Of a DNA stretch of 64,000 bases, positions 1-11,810 are shown one piece after another. The stretch covers positions 1,984,001 through 2,048,000 of the forward strand of contig JAGYVD010000004.1 in assembly GCA_021209875.1 (NCBI GenBank). Reading direction: 5' to 3'. The notes below the pieces were generated by a model. That model was not told the origin of the DNA, made no database searches, and saw only the letters and a list, made by a program, of their open reading frames with translations. Position 1 is the stretch's first letter. The number at the start of each line of letters is the position of its first letter. Origin of the DNA: Rosellinia necatrix. Taxonomy: Eukaryota; Ascomycota; Sordariomycetes; Xylariales; Xylariaceae. Made by a program: the position numbers and the translations under genes.

Positions 1-1413
1 TGCTATTAGGAGTTTCATCCCTCGGCAGTTTTCTGGCTAGCATCCGATATGCTCTTTTGAGTAACGCCGATCTCGACGAGAAATCTGCAGCTGATAGATA
101 CTATCAAATGTGGTGATGGTGTTTCGTCATCTAGTCATATGCGAGTAAGGGATCTCCTCCGTCCAGCGTACTATACCAACCCGTGTAGTGTAGTTCATAT
201 GAACGCGGCTTGTGTAAGAAGAGGGTACAGAGGATTAACCGATATTACACTCTTCCCGTTCAAAATGGATCTGAGACCCGGGTCCTTAACCCTGGACCAT
301 TCGCTCCTATTCAATCATGTCTCATGTTGGCAATCCTGGTGCATTCCTTACCAACAAAGCATGAGTATTGTGATTTTTTCCCCTTTACCGTTTCGTCCAG
401 AGAGGCAGTAGCGCTACTTATTCTCGCCTATGGGCCAAGCAATTTTGCCCCCTCCGTTACGTCTCCCTCAACGCGGCAAAGTTAGCAAAACTAGGTGCCG
501 AGTAAACGCGTTAGCATGGCTTCACGGTCTAACTTAGCAGGTAGGTAGGCATACATAGTAGGGTCGCCAGTGGGACACTCTCTCAACTGATAAATACACC
601 CGGATGGATACCTATATATATTTCATATAACTGCTACTCCTCTATCTATTTCGTTGCTTTTTTTTTATGCTTTTTTAAGCTTAATTGATTCTTATTCAAA
701 TCTGTTGTCTGTTATCTGTTATATAACTACCTACCTAGTCCATCGTGAATTCGACCGTTAGAAACTACCTACCTAGACCCCGCAGGTACACATGCATACC
801 ACTTGAGCAGGTAGGTACCTAGCTACTGTATGTACGTTTAGCGGCCTAACCTGATCTGGAAGCTTAGGTGGGGAGCAAGAAGCAGGCTTGTTCGAGGTAT
901 GCTTGTTTAATTGGTACTGACTGTGTAGTTGCAGACTCTTATGTGCTGCAGCAGTACCTCCCCCGGTATCTGGTCCCCGCTCTCGGACGATGCCTGCCTG
1001 CCTGCCCGCATGCGCAATGCTTGCTCGTCGGTGCAGACTGACGCCATTCGACAATTCCAAGCGACCGAATGTTTTTATTCTCAATCCCGCCTCTACCTCC
1101 CCGCCTCCGCTTCCACCTCTACCTCTACCTCTACCTCCGCCTCTATCTCCGCCCGAACCTACCTCGAGTAGCTGGCCCGACGATCTCTTGTCTCTCATCC
1201 TCTCCATCCCCCTTCCCTCACCATCTCCCCCCATCGCTAGTTTTTGCACCTGGGGAATCAAGAAGCGATAATAGGCGAGAACGGGCCTGAAAACCGGCCG
1301 ACCAGACTTGCTTGCAAATTGCTTCGTCGCCAGCTTGACCCCTCGACAGCTCACCGTTCTACCTTCCTTCCTCTCTCACCAACGTAGTGGAGCTTCAAAC
1401 GTCAATCTCAGCC
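1..1413. other. Intergenic region and 5' leader of glycogen synthase
   Basis: No gene is supported here. The stretch holds scattered CTACCTACCTAG-type tetranucleotide pieces (about 730-780 and 810-825) and a pyrimidine-rich CTACCTC repeat tract at about 1080-1230. That tract lies just upstream of the glycogen synthase start and looks like promoter or 5' leader. The open frames in it are low-complexity (Gly/Arg on the minus strand, Pro/Ser on the plus strand) and come from the repeat. Confidence 0.6.
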
Positions 1414-3791
1414 ATGGCTGACGAAAGCGGGGATCGGCCTGCGCGCGATATTAAGAATCATATTCTCTTCGAAATCGCCACAGAGGTCGCCCATCGCGGT
1501 ATGTTCAAAGTGCTATCCCCGTCGCGCCACTACTGGCGGCTGGTTTCTTTCTGACGTATTACCCAGTCGGAGGTATCTACTCTGTGATCAAGTCTAAAGC
1601 TCCCGTAACCACTGCCGAATATGGCGACCGTTACACCCTTATCGGCCCTCTCAACCACCAATCGGTAAGACTTATCTTAGTCGCTCGCGTAATGTCGCCA
1701 CCTAGCTAACCGCCGTCTCTAGGCCGCTGTCGAGGTGGAGGAGCTTGAGCCCACCAACCCCGAGCTCGCCAAGAGTATTGAGGCCATGCGCCAACGAGGC
1801 ATCGGCATTTTGTATGGCAGATGGTTGATCGAAGGTGCTCCCAGGGTCCTGCTCATCGACACTAAGACGGCGTACAAGTATCTAGATGAATGGAAGGCCG
1901 ATCTATGGAACGCAGCGAGCATCCCTGCTCCACCAGGTGACGACGAGACGAACGAGGCTATTGTTTTCGGATATTTGGTTGCCTGGTTTCTAGGTGAGGT
2001 ACGTTGCGCGCATCCGTTCCCCCCTGGGCGCTTGCAGCCCTAGCTAACACGACCAAAGTATGTATGCCACGAGAAGAGCCATGCCGTCATTGCCCACTTT
2101 CACGAATGGCTCGCCGGCGTCGCACTGCCCCTTTGCAAAAAGAGGCATATCGACGTTACCACTGTCTTTACCACTCATGCCACTCTACTCGGACGGTACC
2201 TATGTGCTGGTTCCGTCGATTTCTACAATAACCTCCAGAACTTTGATGTCGACGCGGAAGCAGGGAAGCGCGGCATTTACCACCGCTATTGTATTGAGCG
2301 CGCAGCAGCACATTCGTGCGACGTTTTCACCACTGTCTCTCACATTACTGCCTTCGAGAGTGAACATTTGCTGAAGCGCAAGCCCGACGGCGTACTGCCA
2401 AATGGTCTCAATGTGACCAAATTCGCTGCTGTACATGAGTTTCAGAACCTTCATCAACAAGCCAAGGAGAAAATTCATGATTTTGTGCGAGGCCATTTCT
2501 ATGGACACTATGATTTCGTCCCTGAGGATACCCTCTACTTTTTTACGGCTGGGCGGTACGAGTTTCGCAACAAAGGTGTTGACATGTTTATCGAATCCCT
2601 CGCCCGGCTGAATCACAAGCTTAAGAGCGTGGGCAGCAAGACCACAGTCGTCGCCTTCATTGTCATGCCAGCGCAAACCACATCCCTTACCGTCGAGGCC
2701 CTCAAGGGTCAGGCCGTTGTCAAATCGCTGAGAGATACGGTGGATGTGATCGAACGTGGTATCGGCCGCCGTATCTTCGAGCGATCACTTAAGTGGCATG
2801 ACGGTGACACTATGCCTGATGAAAAGGAGCTTATCACAAGCGCCGACCGGGTAGTTCTAAGAAGGCGGCTATTTGCAATGAAGCGTCACGGATTACCGCC
2901 CATCGTTACCCATAACATGGTCAACGATCACGATGATCCCATCCTCAACCAAATCCGCCGGGTTCAGCTATTTAATCACCCTACGGATAGGGTCAAGATC
3001 GTCTTCCACCCCGAATTTTTGAACTCGTCAAATCCCATCCTACCATTGGACTACGACGACTTCGTGCGTGGTACTAACTTGGGTGTTTTCCCCTCGTACT
3101 ATGAGCCTTGGGGGTATACCCCGGCCGAGTGCACAGTCATGGGTGTACCCAGCATCACGACCAATCTGTCGGGTTTCGGGTGTTATATGGAGGAGCTAAT
3201 TGAAAACTCAAGCGATTACGGGATTTACATCGTAGATCGTCGTTCGAAAGGCGTTGATGACTCGGTCAACCAACTTACAACGCATATGTTCGATTTCTGC
3301 CAAAAGAGCCGCCGCCAACGAATAAATCAGCGAAATCGCACAGAAAGGCTCAGCGACCTACTAGATTGGAAGAGGATGGGCATGGAATACATCAAGGCAC
3401 GACAGTTGGCGTTGCGGCGCGCCTACCCGACATCGTTCTCGGGAGAGGAAGATGAAGAAGACTTCATCCCTGGCGTAGAGCAAAAGATATCACGGCCATT
3501 TTCAGTACCAGGTTCGCCTCGTGACCGGGCTGGAATGATGACCCCGGGCGACTTCGCTAGTTTACAAGAGGGGCGCGAAGGCTTAAGTACGGAGGATTAC
3601 GTCGCGTGGAAACTACCGTAAGTAAACCCTCCTCCCACTTGGCTTATTGATTCGATCAAGGAGTGAGCTAACAGCCGGACAGCGCCGAGGAGGATCCAGA
3701 AGAATATCCATTTCCGTTGACACTACGAACAAAATCGAGTATCTCGGGACCGGCGTCACCCCTCGAGGTAGTCCAGCCGAATGGGAACTAG
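1414..3791 (+). CDS. gsy1: Glycogen [starch] synthase (GT3 family)
   Basis: Transfers glucose from UDP-glucose to the non-reducing end of glycogen in the cytosol. Five exons are deduced: 1414-1498, 1567-1664, 1723-1998, 2059-3617 and 3683-3791. All have GT-AG borders and sum to 2127 nt (708 residues), the usual length for fungal Gsy proteins. The start lies in a good context (gccATGg). Diagnostic segments seen are [12 protein letters not shown] near the N-terminus, the [14 protein letters not shown] segment, and [15 protein letters not shown] with the GT-B catalytic glutamate pair at about E502 and E510. The C-terminal tail is Ser/Thr/Pro rich ([14 protein letters not shown]), the position of the inhibitory phosphorylation sites in yeast Gsy2, so regulation by kinase and phosphatase is inferred from family knowledge. 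No frame damage is seen. Confidence 0.96.
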
Positions 3792-6180
3792 GGTAGAAAG
3801 ACGCACAAATGTCACTATCACGCGAATTCGTGCACGTAGCCGAGGAGGCCCCAATCAGAAGCGAAAAGGCACAAGCAGGCTAGCAAAACATAAGGTGGCT
3901 ATACCGGTTTCAATCAGCAGACGAGGCTGAGATGGAGAACCAACAGCAGGTATGCCCCACTAGAGAACATAACCAACCACACAACCCAGGCTTGACAGGG
4001 ATCGGTAGGCAAGGGAGTAGGCGAGGGAGCAGATAGCCGAGAGAAAAACAGCGGGAGAGAGCCACATGATCGATTTCACAATTAACTCGAGGCATTGCCG
4101 TTTGCATTGTTAGCATACATGCATGAGCAGGTAGTTTTACCATCTTTTTCATTTCCAATCTCCTATCATTTTGCTTCATTATCTTTGCTGTTCTATCAAG
4201 CCTTTCGGTGTACGACCAAGAAGCCAGCAGTCAAACTGCATTACTGTTTAGTAAGCAAAGAGATGCACTTGGCCAAGCGGAAAGTCACTAAACCTAGGCG
4301 CTTGATATGGATGTGCATGATGCCGTGATGCCCACACCCGCCCATTCGTCTCAGGGAAGACAACATGAATGGAATACTGTGATTCTACATTCCGCCAATG
4401 GGTCGAGGGCGATGTGTAATAGACTTCTGCCCGCCAGTATCGCAAGGGCCGAAAACGAGAGTCTGATCGTCCTTGCAGTGAATCATTCTTGTACGACAAT
4501 GTTCTACACAAATGAAGAAACGTAGGGAGGTATCTTTACTGTTGTGTATCACGAAGGTATTCCCGAGTAGTATAAGGCCTGGCTTGACACAAAAGGATGA
4601 GTAGTAGTAGTAGTAGTATAGTACACTACCGCGCTGAGAGACAGAAAATAAAGTGGTTGGCTGCAGACGGATGGGTTTGCTTGGATCCGCGGTTCGCGTC
4701 AAGGACGGGGTCCCATGCACCATCATGGAGACCAAGCTCAGAACGTACATACTTCATTTTAACTAGAGGTATGTACCATGTAAGGTGCCTAAGGCAGGTA
4801 CCTATGACGGTTATCTATCTCCCTTTCTGGTATGTGCATCACTTTATGGTACACTACCTAGCTAGGTACCTACCTAACCTCACTGTACACTAGTTATCCC
4901 TCGCAAAAATAGCAACTTGAGGGTAGGTACCTACACATGGGGGAGACCGTCTATCACCTGGCGCACCACTCTACTCTGGATTACTAAGGTATTGTCACCT
5001 TTCCCCTTTTTATCTAGCACGCCCCTCCAACCAATTGTTTGATGGGAAGGTGGAAGAGTCGCGTGCGGGTAGGGATATTGACAAAGAAAGAGCAGACAGA
5101 GAGCGAACAAAGAGTGACGTTTGAATCTTTAGCTCTCTGCCAAGGCAGGTAGGCAGGTAGGCAGGCAGGTAGGTAGGTAGGTAGCAACAAGTGCAGATTG
5201 TTAGAGACCCAAATAGAGGCTGTTTGTGTCTCATCCATAATTCCACTCTTACCACCTTTTCTTCTTTCCTTCTTTCCTCCCCTCTCACCCCCCTCTGTTT
5301 CTTTCTTCCCATGTCCCTTTTACCTAATAGAACTCTACCCTACCCAATCAGGACCTCCTCGCAGCACCACTCACCAACTACTGCCTCCGCCGGCGCCGCC
5401 GCCATCACCACCACCATCATCATCACTGTCTCCAAGAATACCAACGCGACGACATTGGCGTGCCTGCCTTCGGTTTTGTCGTTACGCGTTGGATGATGCT
5501 TGGGTGCCTTGGGGGTATGGAACAACAGCCAAGACCTGTCATTGTACATATCCATCTGCCCAGACACTAACCGAGTCAAGCTAAAGCAACCCCAGAATTC
5601 ATCGCGATCTCATGATCATAACTGGTCCGTTCGCGACTCACACGATTCGCCCAGCTACGCCATACATCCTACCTACACTGTACGTAGACACCCAACCCGA
5701 TTCTAACCAAGGTACAACACTACCTCTCCGATATCAACCCCCCCCCAATACTACCATCACCATCACCATCACCATCACCATCGCTGTCGTCGTCGCTATC
5801 GTCAATACCACTGCTACCACCACTACTACCACCACTGTTACGGCTGGGTATCACCACTGCCACTGCTACCACCATTGCCACTACCCACCAAAACAATTCC
5901 TCCACAAGGATACCGATAACAACTTCATCCTTCCTCTCCCTTCTCTTCCTTCTGTTCCCTCTATTCCCTCTCCCCCCTTCCGCTTCGGCCCCTTCTCTTG
6001 CTCGCTCTCCGGCCGCATCTTAACCTCTCTCCCTTCCCAACCGTGCCGCTTTATGTTCTCCAATTCCTCGCTCACCAACTCCCCCAAGTCACGCCCACCC
6101 CTTCGTCATTCTATTTAACCACCATCTGGAGCAGACCCTTTCCCCAGACGGCAGCCTGAGCCGAGTGTGGCTTGTTCAGG
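3792..6180. other. Intergenic region rich in microsatellites
   Basis: About 2.4 kb without a supported gene. It contains a (GTA)n tract at about 4598-4618, a GGCAGGTAGGTAGG tract at 5144-5184, Pro/Ser-like CT-rich DNA at 5230-5320, a (CAC-CAT)n tract at 5750-5790, and ACC/ACT repeats to about 5890. The last part before 6181 is pyrimidine-rich and is probably the leader of the F-box gene. The open frames here translate to repeat-derived Thr/His or Val/Ala runs and are not counted as genes. Confidence 0.6.
5144..5184. repeat. GGCA/GGTA tetranucleotide tract
   Basis: Roughly ten tetranucleotide units alternating GGCA and GGTA. It belongs to the TAGG-type tracts scattered through the intergenic DNA of this window. 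Confidence 0.9.
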
Positions 6181-8239
6181 ATGAAGTTCACAGCCATGAA
6201 GTTCTTTCGACGAAGTAAAAAGTCAGCCTCGGAGCCAAAATCGTCTAAAAAGACGCCCCAAGCTCAAGCCTCCGACATCATCGAACGCAACAAGTATCGC
6301 CTCTACAACCCCCGTCTTGACCAGCAATTTAACTATGCTGCTGAGAGAGGCCATGTGTTTGCACCTTGGCTTGAGCTGCCCAGCCCTATCCTCGAGAGGG
6401 TCTTTTCGTTTGTCTGCCCGCATACTTCTGACGAATCCTACGAAACATGCGAGAGAAGCGCCGTTGAGGATGCATGTATGCTCTGCGATCTGCGCGACAT
6501 TGCACACGCTGGCTTGGTCTGCAAGCGCTGGCGAAGGTCTGCTATTCAACTCATGTATGTGTTCTTCTCTATCGATTCTTCCACCCACCACGCCCTCTCC
6601 CCAAGGGCCTCGTCGTGTCCCATTATGCTGTCATTCGGCTAACTGTAGCCCCTCACCACCTAGGTACGGTAGCATTCGTATAGACTCGGTCCACTACTGC
6701 GAGCGTGAGATTGATCTGTCTGAGAGACGAAAACGTAAGAGCCGTTTCGACCGTAACGGCGTTCCCGAGGATCCGGCTGGTGCCCGCCTACATCTGCTGT
6801 GCCGCACCCTACGCGACGACCCCACCCGGCTGGGGAGGCTTGTGCAGTACTTCAAGACCCCCTACATGGTGCGCGAGTCGAGTGCCCCGCTTCTCGCGAG
6901 AACTATCGCGGTGCTGCCCAACTTGAAATATGTCGATCTGCCCGAAGGCCTGTTCATGGACGACCCGGCTCATCATACGCTCAAGCTCGAGGTCCAAGCT
7001 CGATGTCCGAACCTCCGGAAAATGACATATTTGGCCGGCAGTGAGCGCACCCTCGGGACGCTAAGCCACGGCAACATATGGCCAAACCTTGAGGTCCTAG
7101 AGCTTGGCAGGGTGAACATGGATCCCGCCATCTTGCGACGAGTCCTAGCCACGCTGCAACATTTGCGTGCCCTCAAGGCGTCGGACTGCCGTATGTTAGA
7201 TGATGATATCTTCCGTTACAACGACGTTCTGCCGGCCTTCCCTCCATTGGAGGAACTTGTTCTGACCGACATCCCCCGCATCACCTCCAGCGGTTTGGTT
7301 GCCTATTTATCCAGAGATGACACCAAGCAGAGCTTGAAGGTCTTGTCCCTAACCAACACTGGAGTACATCCCTCGACTCTCCACGACGTGCTAGCCAATG
7401 CTCCACGCCTTGTCACGCTCGCCATCACCGAAGAGGTTGACTCCCCTTTCCCATCACACGGAGTACCCATTCCTCCATTATCCAACTGGGCCCTCGAAAC
7501 GCTGCGTTACGAAATCACAGGCTCCCCTGTGACTTCGACGTACGCAAGTACCACAGCTAGTTATTACAATTACTTGGCATCATCACTCTTCGCAGGTGGC
7601 TTACCGCGCCTGGCTGCTATCTATGTCCGTGATCAACAGTTCCCCGACCTACTTCTCGGCTTGCCACCTCCTATGCCCGGCTTCGCCGGGGCCCCTCAGC
7701 GCCCTAGTAGCTCGGGTAGCACAGGCATGTTCAACGCGGGGGGTAGGAGTCTCTCACCATCTAGCGCGGGAGGGTTTGGTAATCCTCCGCCACGCTTCAG
7801 TTCCAATAACCCATTCGTCTCTGCATTTAACGGCCCGCGTGGACCTGGAATATTGGCTCTAAACCAGACGCTCGAAATCTTCACCAAAGGTGAAGATGAC
7901 ATAGACTGGGGTAGTACGCGTATGGATCCTTTTGATGCCCGCGGTAGCGGCGGCCCAGGAAGAGGGCGTCACGGGCGGACCGGAAGTTCGGCAAGCGGCC
8001 GGCCCCTTAGCAGCTACGGTCTATCTGATATTGGCGCAGGTTGGCAGGCCGGCGGCGGGGCTAGGATGAGCGTCATACAAGGCGACGGCCAAGGTGGATT
8101 CCTAAGTGTGCCGGGTGACGTTATGGGAGGGCATGGACGCAAAAATAGTACGTCAAGCTTTGGGCCGTCAAGAGACGAGTGGCCCCGGCCAAACAGCAGT
8201 CAAGGTCCTAAGAAGGGCGACCGTGACCTTTGGCGTTAA
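6181..8239 (+). CDS. F-box / leucine-rich repeat protein
   Basis: Likely substrate adaptor of an SCF ubiquitin ligase. Two exons (6181-6554 and 6664-8239, intron GTATGT...TAG) give 649 residues. The N-terminus is basic (MKFTAMKFFRRSKKS). It is followed by an F-box-like segment (PWLELPSPILERVFSFV ... LVCKRWRRSAIQL) split just before the intron. Residues about 170-430 contain degenerate LRR-like repeats (LPNLKYVDLPE, WPNLEVLELGRV, FPPLEELVLTDI, KVLSLTNTGV). The C-terminal 170 residues are Gly/Ser/Pro-rich and probably disordered. The first in-frame ATG after a pyrimidine-rich leader was chosen; MKFF five codons later is an alternative. The substrate cannot be read from the sequence. Confidence 0.85.
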
Positions 8240-9498
8240 GTAAAAGCGGGTTCGTCTGGGTGGGAAAGAGGGAATTGTCATCACGGCCAGACGGCCGAGG
8301 ATGAGGTACGGGACAAAGTAAAAGATTGCTTCGTATTCGCTAATTCACTTGCCGACTGTGGGCTAATGTCCCAAGGGCGATCAATGATCGGGGATATAAT
8401 GAAGAGAGATGAAAAAAAAAAATTGAATGCCCAGAAGGTGGGTAAAAGGCAAACAGCTTGGCTGGGATTTTGCAGCTGGAAACTATACCCCGGTAGGCGT
8501 GGTTGGTTCAACGTTTATGTAACATATTATGAGCTTAGATGAGTTTGTCCCCCCCCTCCCACGGGTAGGAAAATAAGCAAATTAGCTCACAATAACCTTT
8601 CATTTTCCTTATTCCCATTCATATTTTCATCCAAATGTCTCACTGTGATAAGACTTGACATCTGCCAGTCCTTCCTTCAATGTTTCTCTCGTCTCCTGTG
8701 TTGAATTCAATAAAAGAATGTTGATACTACCATCTCTTCTGAAAGACCTATCTAAAGATGGCGTCAGCTCAGGTAAGCAGAAATAGGTAATGTTGAATAA
8801 GCCCGAGCAAAGGCTGTAAGACCAAACGAACGACTCTCATCTGCCGAATTATGCATTACAACCCGGCGAGCTGAGGCGATGCTAGGACTGGTATTCCAAC
8901 GGGTTTGGTATTAGGTTATTGGCTGTTTAATAGTTTATCTATCTTATTGTATTTCCCCTTATGTTTGTCTATTTAGCACTTGTCTCGTCATATTAGGACG
9001 GATAAACGGAAACCCGGCGACCCGTCGTCCCCCAGTTCCCAACATACCGCTTCCTAGCGTGCATAAACTACGGCGTTTCCGATGTAAATCCATCCCGAGA
9101 CGTCGCGAATTATATTCCTCGTGGCGACGACCTTCGTCATCCGCGATGCAGCGAGGCCTCTAAATTTGACGTGAGGATAGCGTTGCCCCGCCGCCATGGT
9201 TTTAATTGAAACCGGATAAGGGCGCATCTGTACCTATGTTATCGAAGGAGCGTAGATATCGAGCTACGTGCGACGTATCATGTTATTGAAGCGATGAGAT
9301 GTTCATCGCCTTCCTCCGTTTGCCGCGCCGTAGAGGGGAGATGCGTCTCACTGACGGCCATGCAATGACAAATGCCATAGCGAGACAGTATGTAATCTAG
9401 TCGGGCTAGTTTGGTTCACAATGCGCTGGGCAGTGAACCAACCGGACGAACGAACCGGACGAACGAACCGCGAGATGTCTAGCATATTCAGCGATTCT
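8240..9498. other. Convergent intergenic region
   Basis: 3' flank between the F-box gene (+) and the COG0523 gene (-). An A-rich run lies at about 8411-8421, and AATAAA-like strings near 8708 could be a 3' processing signal. A direct repeat of the 12-mer accggacgaacg occurs at about 9441-9470. No coding region is supported. Confidence 0.5.
9441..9470. repeat. 12-bp direct repeat (accggacgaacg)
   Basis: Two and a half tandem copies of a 12-bp unit just downstream of the COG0523 gene stop codon. Confidence 0.75.
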
Positions 9499-10656
9499 TT
9501 ACCCGATTTTCGTCACAGTTAACTCGCCTAGGTCGTCACCATCGAGCCCTATTAAGCCACCCGCCTCAAGCTTTTTCTTCCACTTCGCGCTCTCATAACG
9601 GGCGAGTATCAAAGTCATGCGCAGGGGTATCCCGTCGCTGGAGCCGTGTTCGCCAACAGTGCTTTCCATGAGTGTGAAGTTCCATCGGCCGAAAGCCCAG
9701 TTCAGAATATATCTCGCGGGTGCGGACGACGACGATGAATCTAACGATGGGGTCGTCGATATGGCGGAATCCTTCTGATCCGAGCTACGAATCTCGGCCG
9801 ATGGCAACACGGTCAATACCGACTTTATCCTATACACCTCGTCCTTGGGGGCCGTCTTGAGCAGCGTCATCAGCTTGGACGCGCTGACGACGGCCCCCTC
9901 GGGCCCTCGCAGCGCGACAGAAAGAACCTCCACCTCCGACTGGTGGTCATGCTCGTGCCCATCCTCCCGGTGGCCGTGATCGCCATCGCCGCCGCCATTC
10001 CGCACCGCGGCGGCCAGATCCCCCTCGGTCAGCGCGCCGGCGAGCCCACCGTCGATGCCGAAGACGACGCCGACGGGGACGCGGCCCCTGTCGCTCTTGA
10101 CCCAGGCGACGTCGACCTCGAGGTCGCCGACGCGGTCGCGCACCTCGTCGAAGCGGCGCTCGCCGCAGGCCTCCCACTTGTTGAAGACGATGAGGTCGGT
10201 GTAGCGGGCCTGGAGGCGGGCGGTGTAGCTCGTGTCCTCGTAGCCGGCCCAGTTCTCGACGTCGATGACGCTGACGACGCCGTCGAGGGCGTAGTCGCCG
10301 CCGGTCTCGCGCGCGACGCGGTTCACCTCGATGGCCAGGGTGGCCGGGAAGGCGGAGCCCGAGGTCTCGACGACGATGCGGTCCGGCCGGACGGCGTCGC
10401 GCAGCTCGGCCAGGGCCGGCCCGAGCTGGCCGACCAGGTTGCAGCAGATGCACCCGTTCAGCAGCTCCTGCACGCCCGACACGGCGCTGCTGGCCGCCAG
10501 CTGCGAGTCGACGGCCACGTCGCCGAACTCGTTCTTCAGCAGCGCCAGCCGGTACGCCGGGTTGACCGCCCGCAGCTGCGGCACCAGGCTCAGCAGCAGC
10601 GTCGTCTTCCCCGAGCCCAGGAACCCGGTGACGATGGTGATCGGGATCGGCGCCAT
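9499..10656 (-). CDS. COG0523 / CobW-type G3E GTPase (putative metal chaperone)
   Basis: Intronless gene of 385 residues. Family knowledge: G3E GTPases hand metals (Zn, Co and others) to client proteins in the cytosol. Seen here: Walker A GFLGSGKTT (residues 11-19), the metal-binding CxCC motif GCICC (C69, C71, C72), an ETSGSAFPA switch segment, an NKWE guanine-specificity element, and a His/Asp-rich loop (HGHREDGHEHDHQ) before the C-terminal CobW_C-like domain. The Cys-Pro-Glu-Leu-Val-Pro element that ZNG1-type zinc chaperones carry before the GTPase domain is absent, because the protein starts directly at the P-loop strand. It may therefore be another COG0523 subgroup. Positions 9940-10650 are distinctly GC-rich. 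Upstream is a G9 run followed by an AT-rich tract (10656-10700). Confidence 0.9.
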   Translation of the reverse strand: MAPIPITIVTGFLGSGKTTLLLSLVPQLRAVNPAYRLALLKNEFGDVAVDSQLAASSAVSGVQELLNGCICCNLVGQLGPALAELRDAVRPDRIVVETSGSAFPATLAIEVNRVARETGGDYALDGVVSVIDVENWAGYEDTSYTARLQARYTDLIVFNKWEACGERRFDEVRDRVGDLEVDVAWVKSDRGRVPVGVVFGIDGGLAGALTEGDLAAAVRNGGGDGDHGHREDGHEHDHQSEVEVLSVALRGPEGAVVSASKLMTLLKTAPKDEVYRIKSVLTVLPSAEIRSSDQKDSAISTTPSLDSSSSSAPARYILNWAFGRWNFTLMESTVGEHGSSDGIPLRMTLILARYESAKWKKKLEAGGLIGLDGDDLGELTVTKIG

Positions 10657-11385
10657 CGGGAGGGGGGGGGGTTTTTTATTTATTTATTTTATTTTATTTT
10701 ATAGCGGTGCCGTCCGCTGTGCCGGGGATTGGCTGGCTGATGCTTGGTTCCCAGTGGTCGGACGATGAGAGGAAGAGCGGCGAGCTTGTTGTTAGTGTAT
10801 TGTGCTAGTTACCTTTCATAGAGGATATACAGAGGATATACAGGTGAGATGGAGGGGTTGAGGGGTTTCTGTAGTGATTAGGTAACCTTTTACACCTCAA
10901 CCTTATCTTATCGTTTAATATAGCTTACCTTACCTTGCGCTACCATCAGCTGGGAACTGGGGCTTGTGAAAACCCCTGTAGAGCTGAATTTCAGGGCTTC
11001 CACTACTGTAGCCTGTCCTGTTAGGTATCGCTAGCGCCGACCGTCGCGTCCCGCGCCGTGTTTTCCGTCTTACTGGCATTCCGTGGTAACAAAGAGCTGC
11101 ACGATGACGTAATTGATAACCATCTCATCAACTCAACCACCGTCTAGCTGCAACAATTGCTCGCGAAAAGCAACAAAGCAAAGAGGGAAGTAGCTAAATT
11201 CAAGGAGTCCTAATCCAATTACCACCACGGTATATTTTACTTGTGGTAACCATAATTATTGTATTCTTTATTTTTATTTTTTTCAGGCTAGTGATCCGTC
11301 CGTCAAGAATTTATATCCTTCGTCGCCTCGGCATATCAATCCGATACTCCCTTCACGTATAGTAAATAGTCTTCGAAGGGAAATC
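10657..11385. other. Divergent intergenic region
   Basis: Shared upstream region of the COG0523 gene (-) and the small gene starting at 11386 (+). It begins with a G9 homopolymer followed by TTTATTTATTTTATTTTAT (10663-10701) directly upstream of the COG0523 start. The remainder shows nothing I can name. Confidence 0.5.
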
Positions 11386-11810
11386 ATGTCTTCAGAAGTC
11401 CCGCCAAATTCCAAACCCGAACAGACAACATTCAAGGATCGGCTAGATCAGGCCGCGAGAGAAGCTCGCCAGGCCACAGGCAAGGGAAGAAGTGATACCC
11501 CAGGCCTGATGCAAAAGGGTAAGTATTAACTTAGACAACCAGTCCAGGCCAGACCACCCATGAGCCAGCTATCCCCCAAACGCCAACGAGTCTGTATGTG
11601 CTGACTCCCCGGTTCGCTGCCAAAGTGGCCGGGTGTGTGCCACCAGTATCGAAACTCTCGGGGCTGGTGAAGGGCAGCCAAGACCAGCATGAGAATACGG
11701 CTCCCAAGAACCTGCCGGGTCCGCCAAACCGCCCCGAGCATGATGACCAAATTGCCGAGTTCGTCAGGGAGCAGCACAGGAGCAAAAAGCCAGATGGCAA
11801 CCCAGCCTAG
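11386..11810 (+). CDS. Small conserved-looking protein of unknown function (105 residues)
   Basis: Not recognised. Two exons are deduced: 11386-11518 and 11626-11810. The donor is GTAAGT and the acceptor is CAAAG; the frame is kept across the join (phase 1) and the total is 318 nt. The protein is hydrophilic and lacks a signal peptide or membrane segment. It begins MSSEVPPNSKPEQTTFKDRL and has a helical, charged N-terminal half. The second exon has PKNLPGPPNRPEHDDQIAEF followed by VREQHRSKKPDGNPA at the end. The smooth join and a strong donor support a real gene, but no function can be assigned. The acceptor choice is the weakest point. Confidence 0.6.

Noticed and set aside
773..1354. 193-codon minus-strand frame rich in Gly/Arg (RGGGRGRGRGG)
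   Set aside because: It is the complement of the CTACCTC pyrimidine tract in the glycogen synthase leader, with no domain.
5612..6118. 168-codon frame with Thr/Ile and His/Cys runs
   Set aside because: Made by ACC/ATC microsatellites upstream of the F-box gene.
9943..10704. 253-codon plus-strand frame rich in Ala/Asp/Val
   Set aside because: Antisense shadow of the GC-rich COG0523 gene, which has all family motifs on the other strand.
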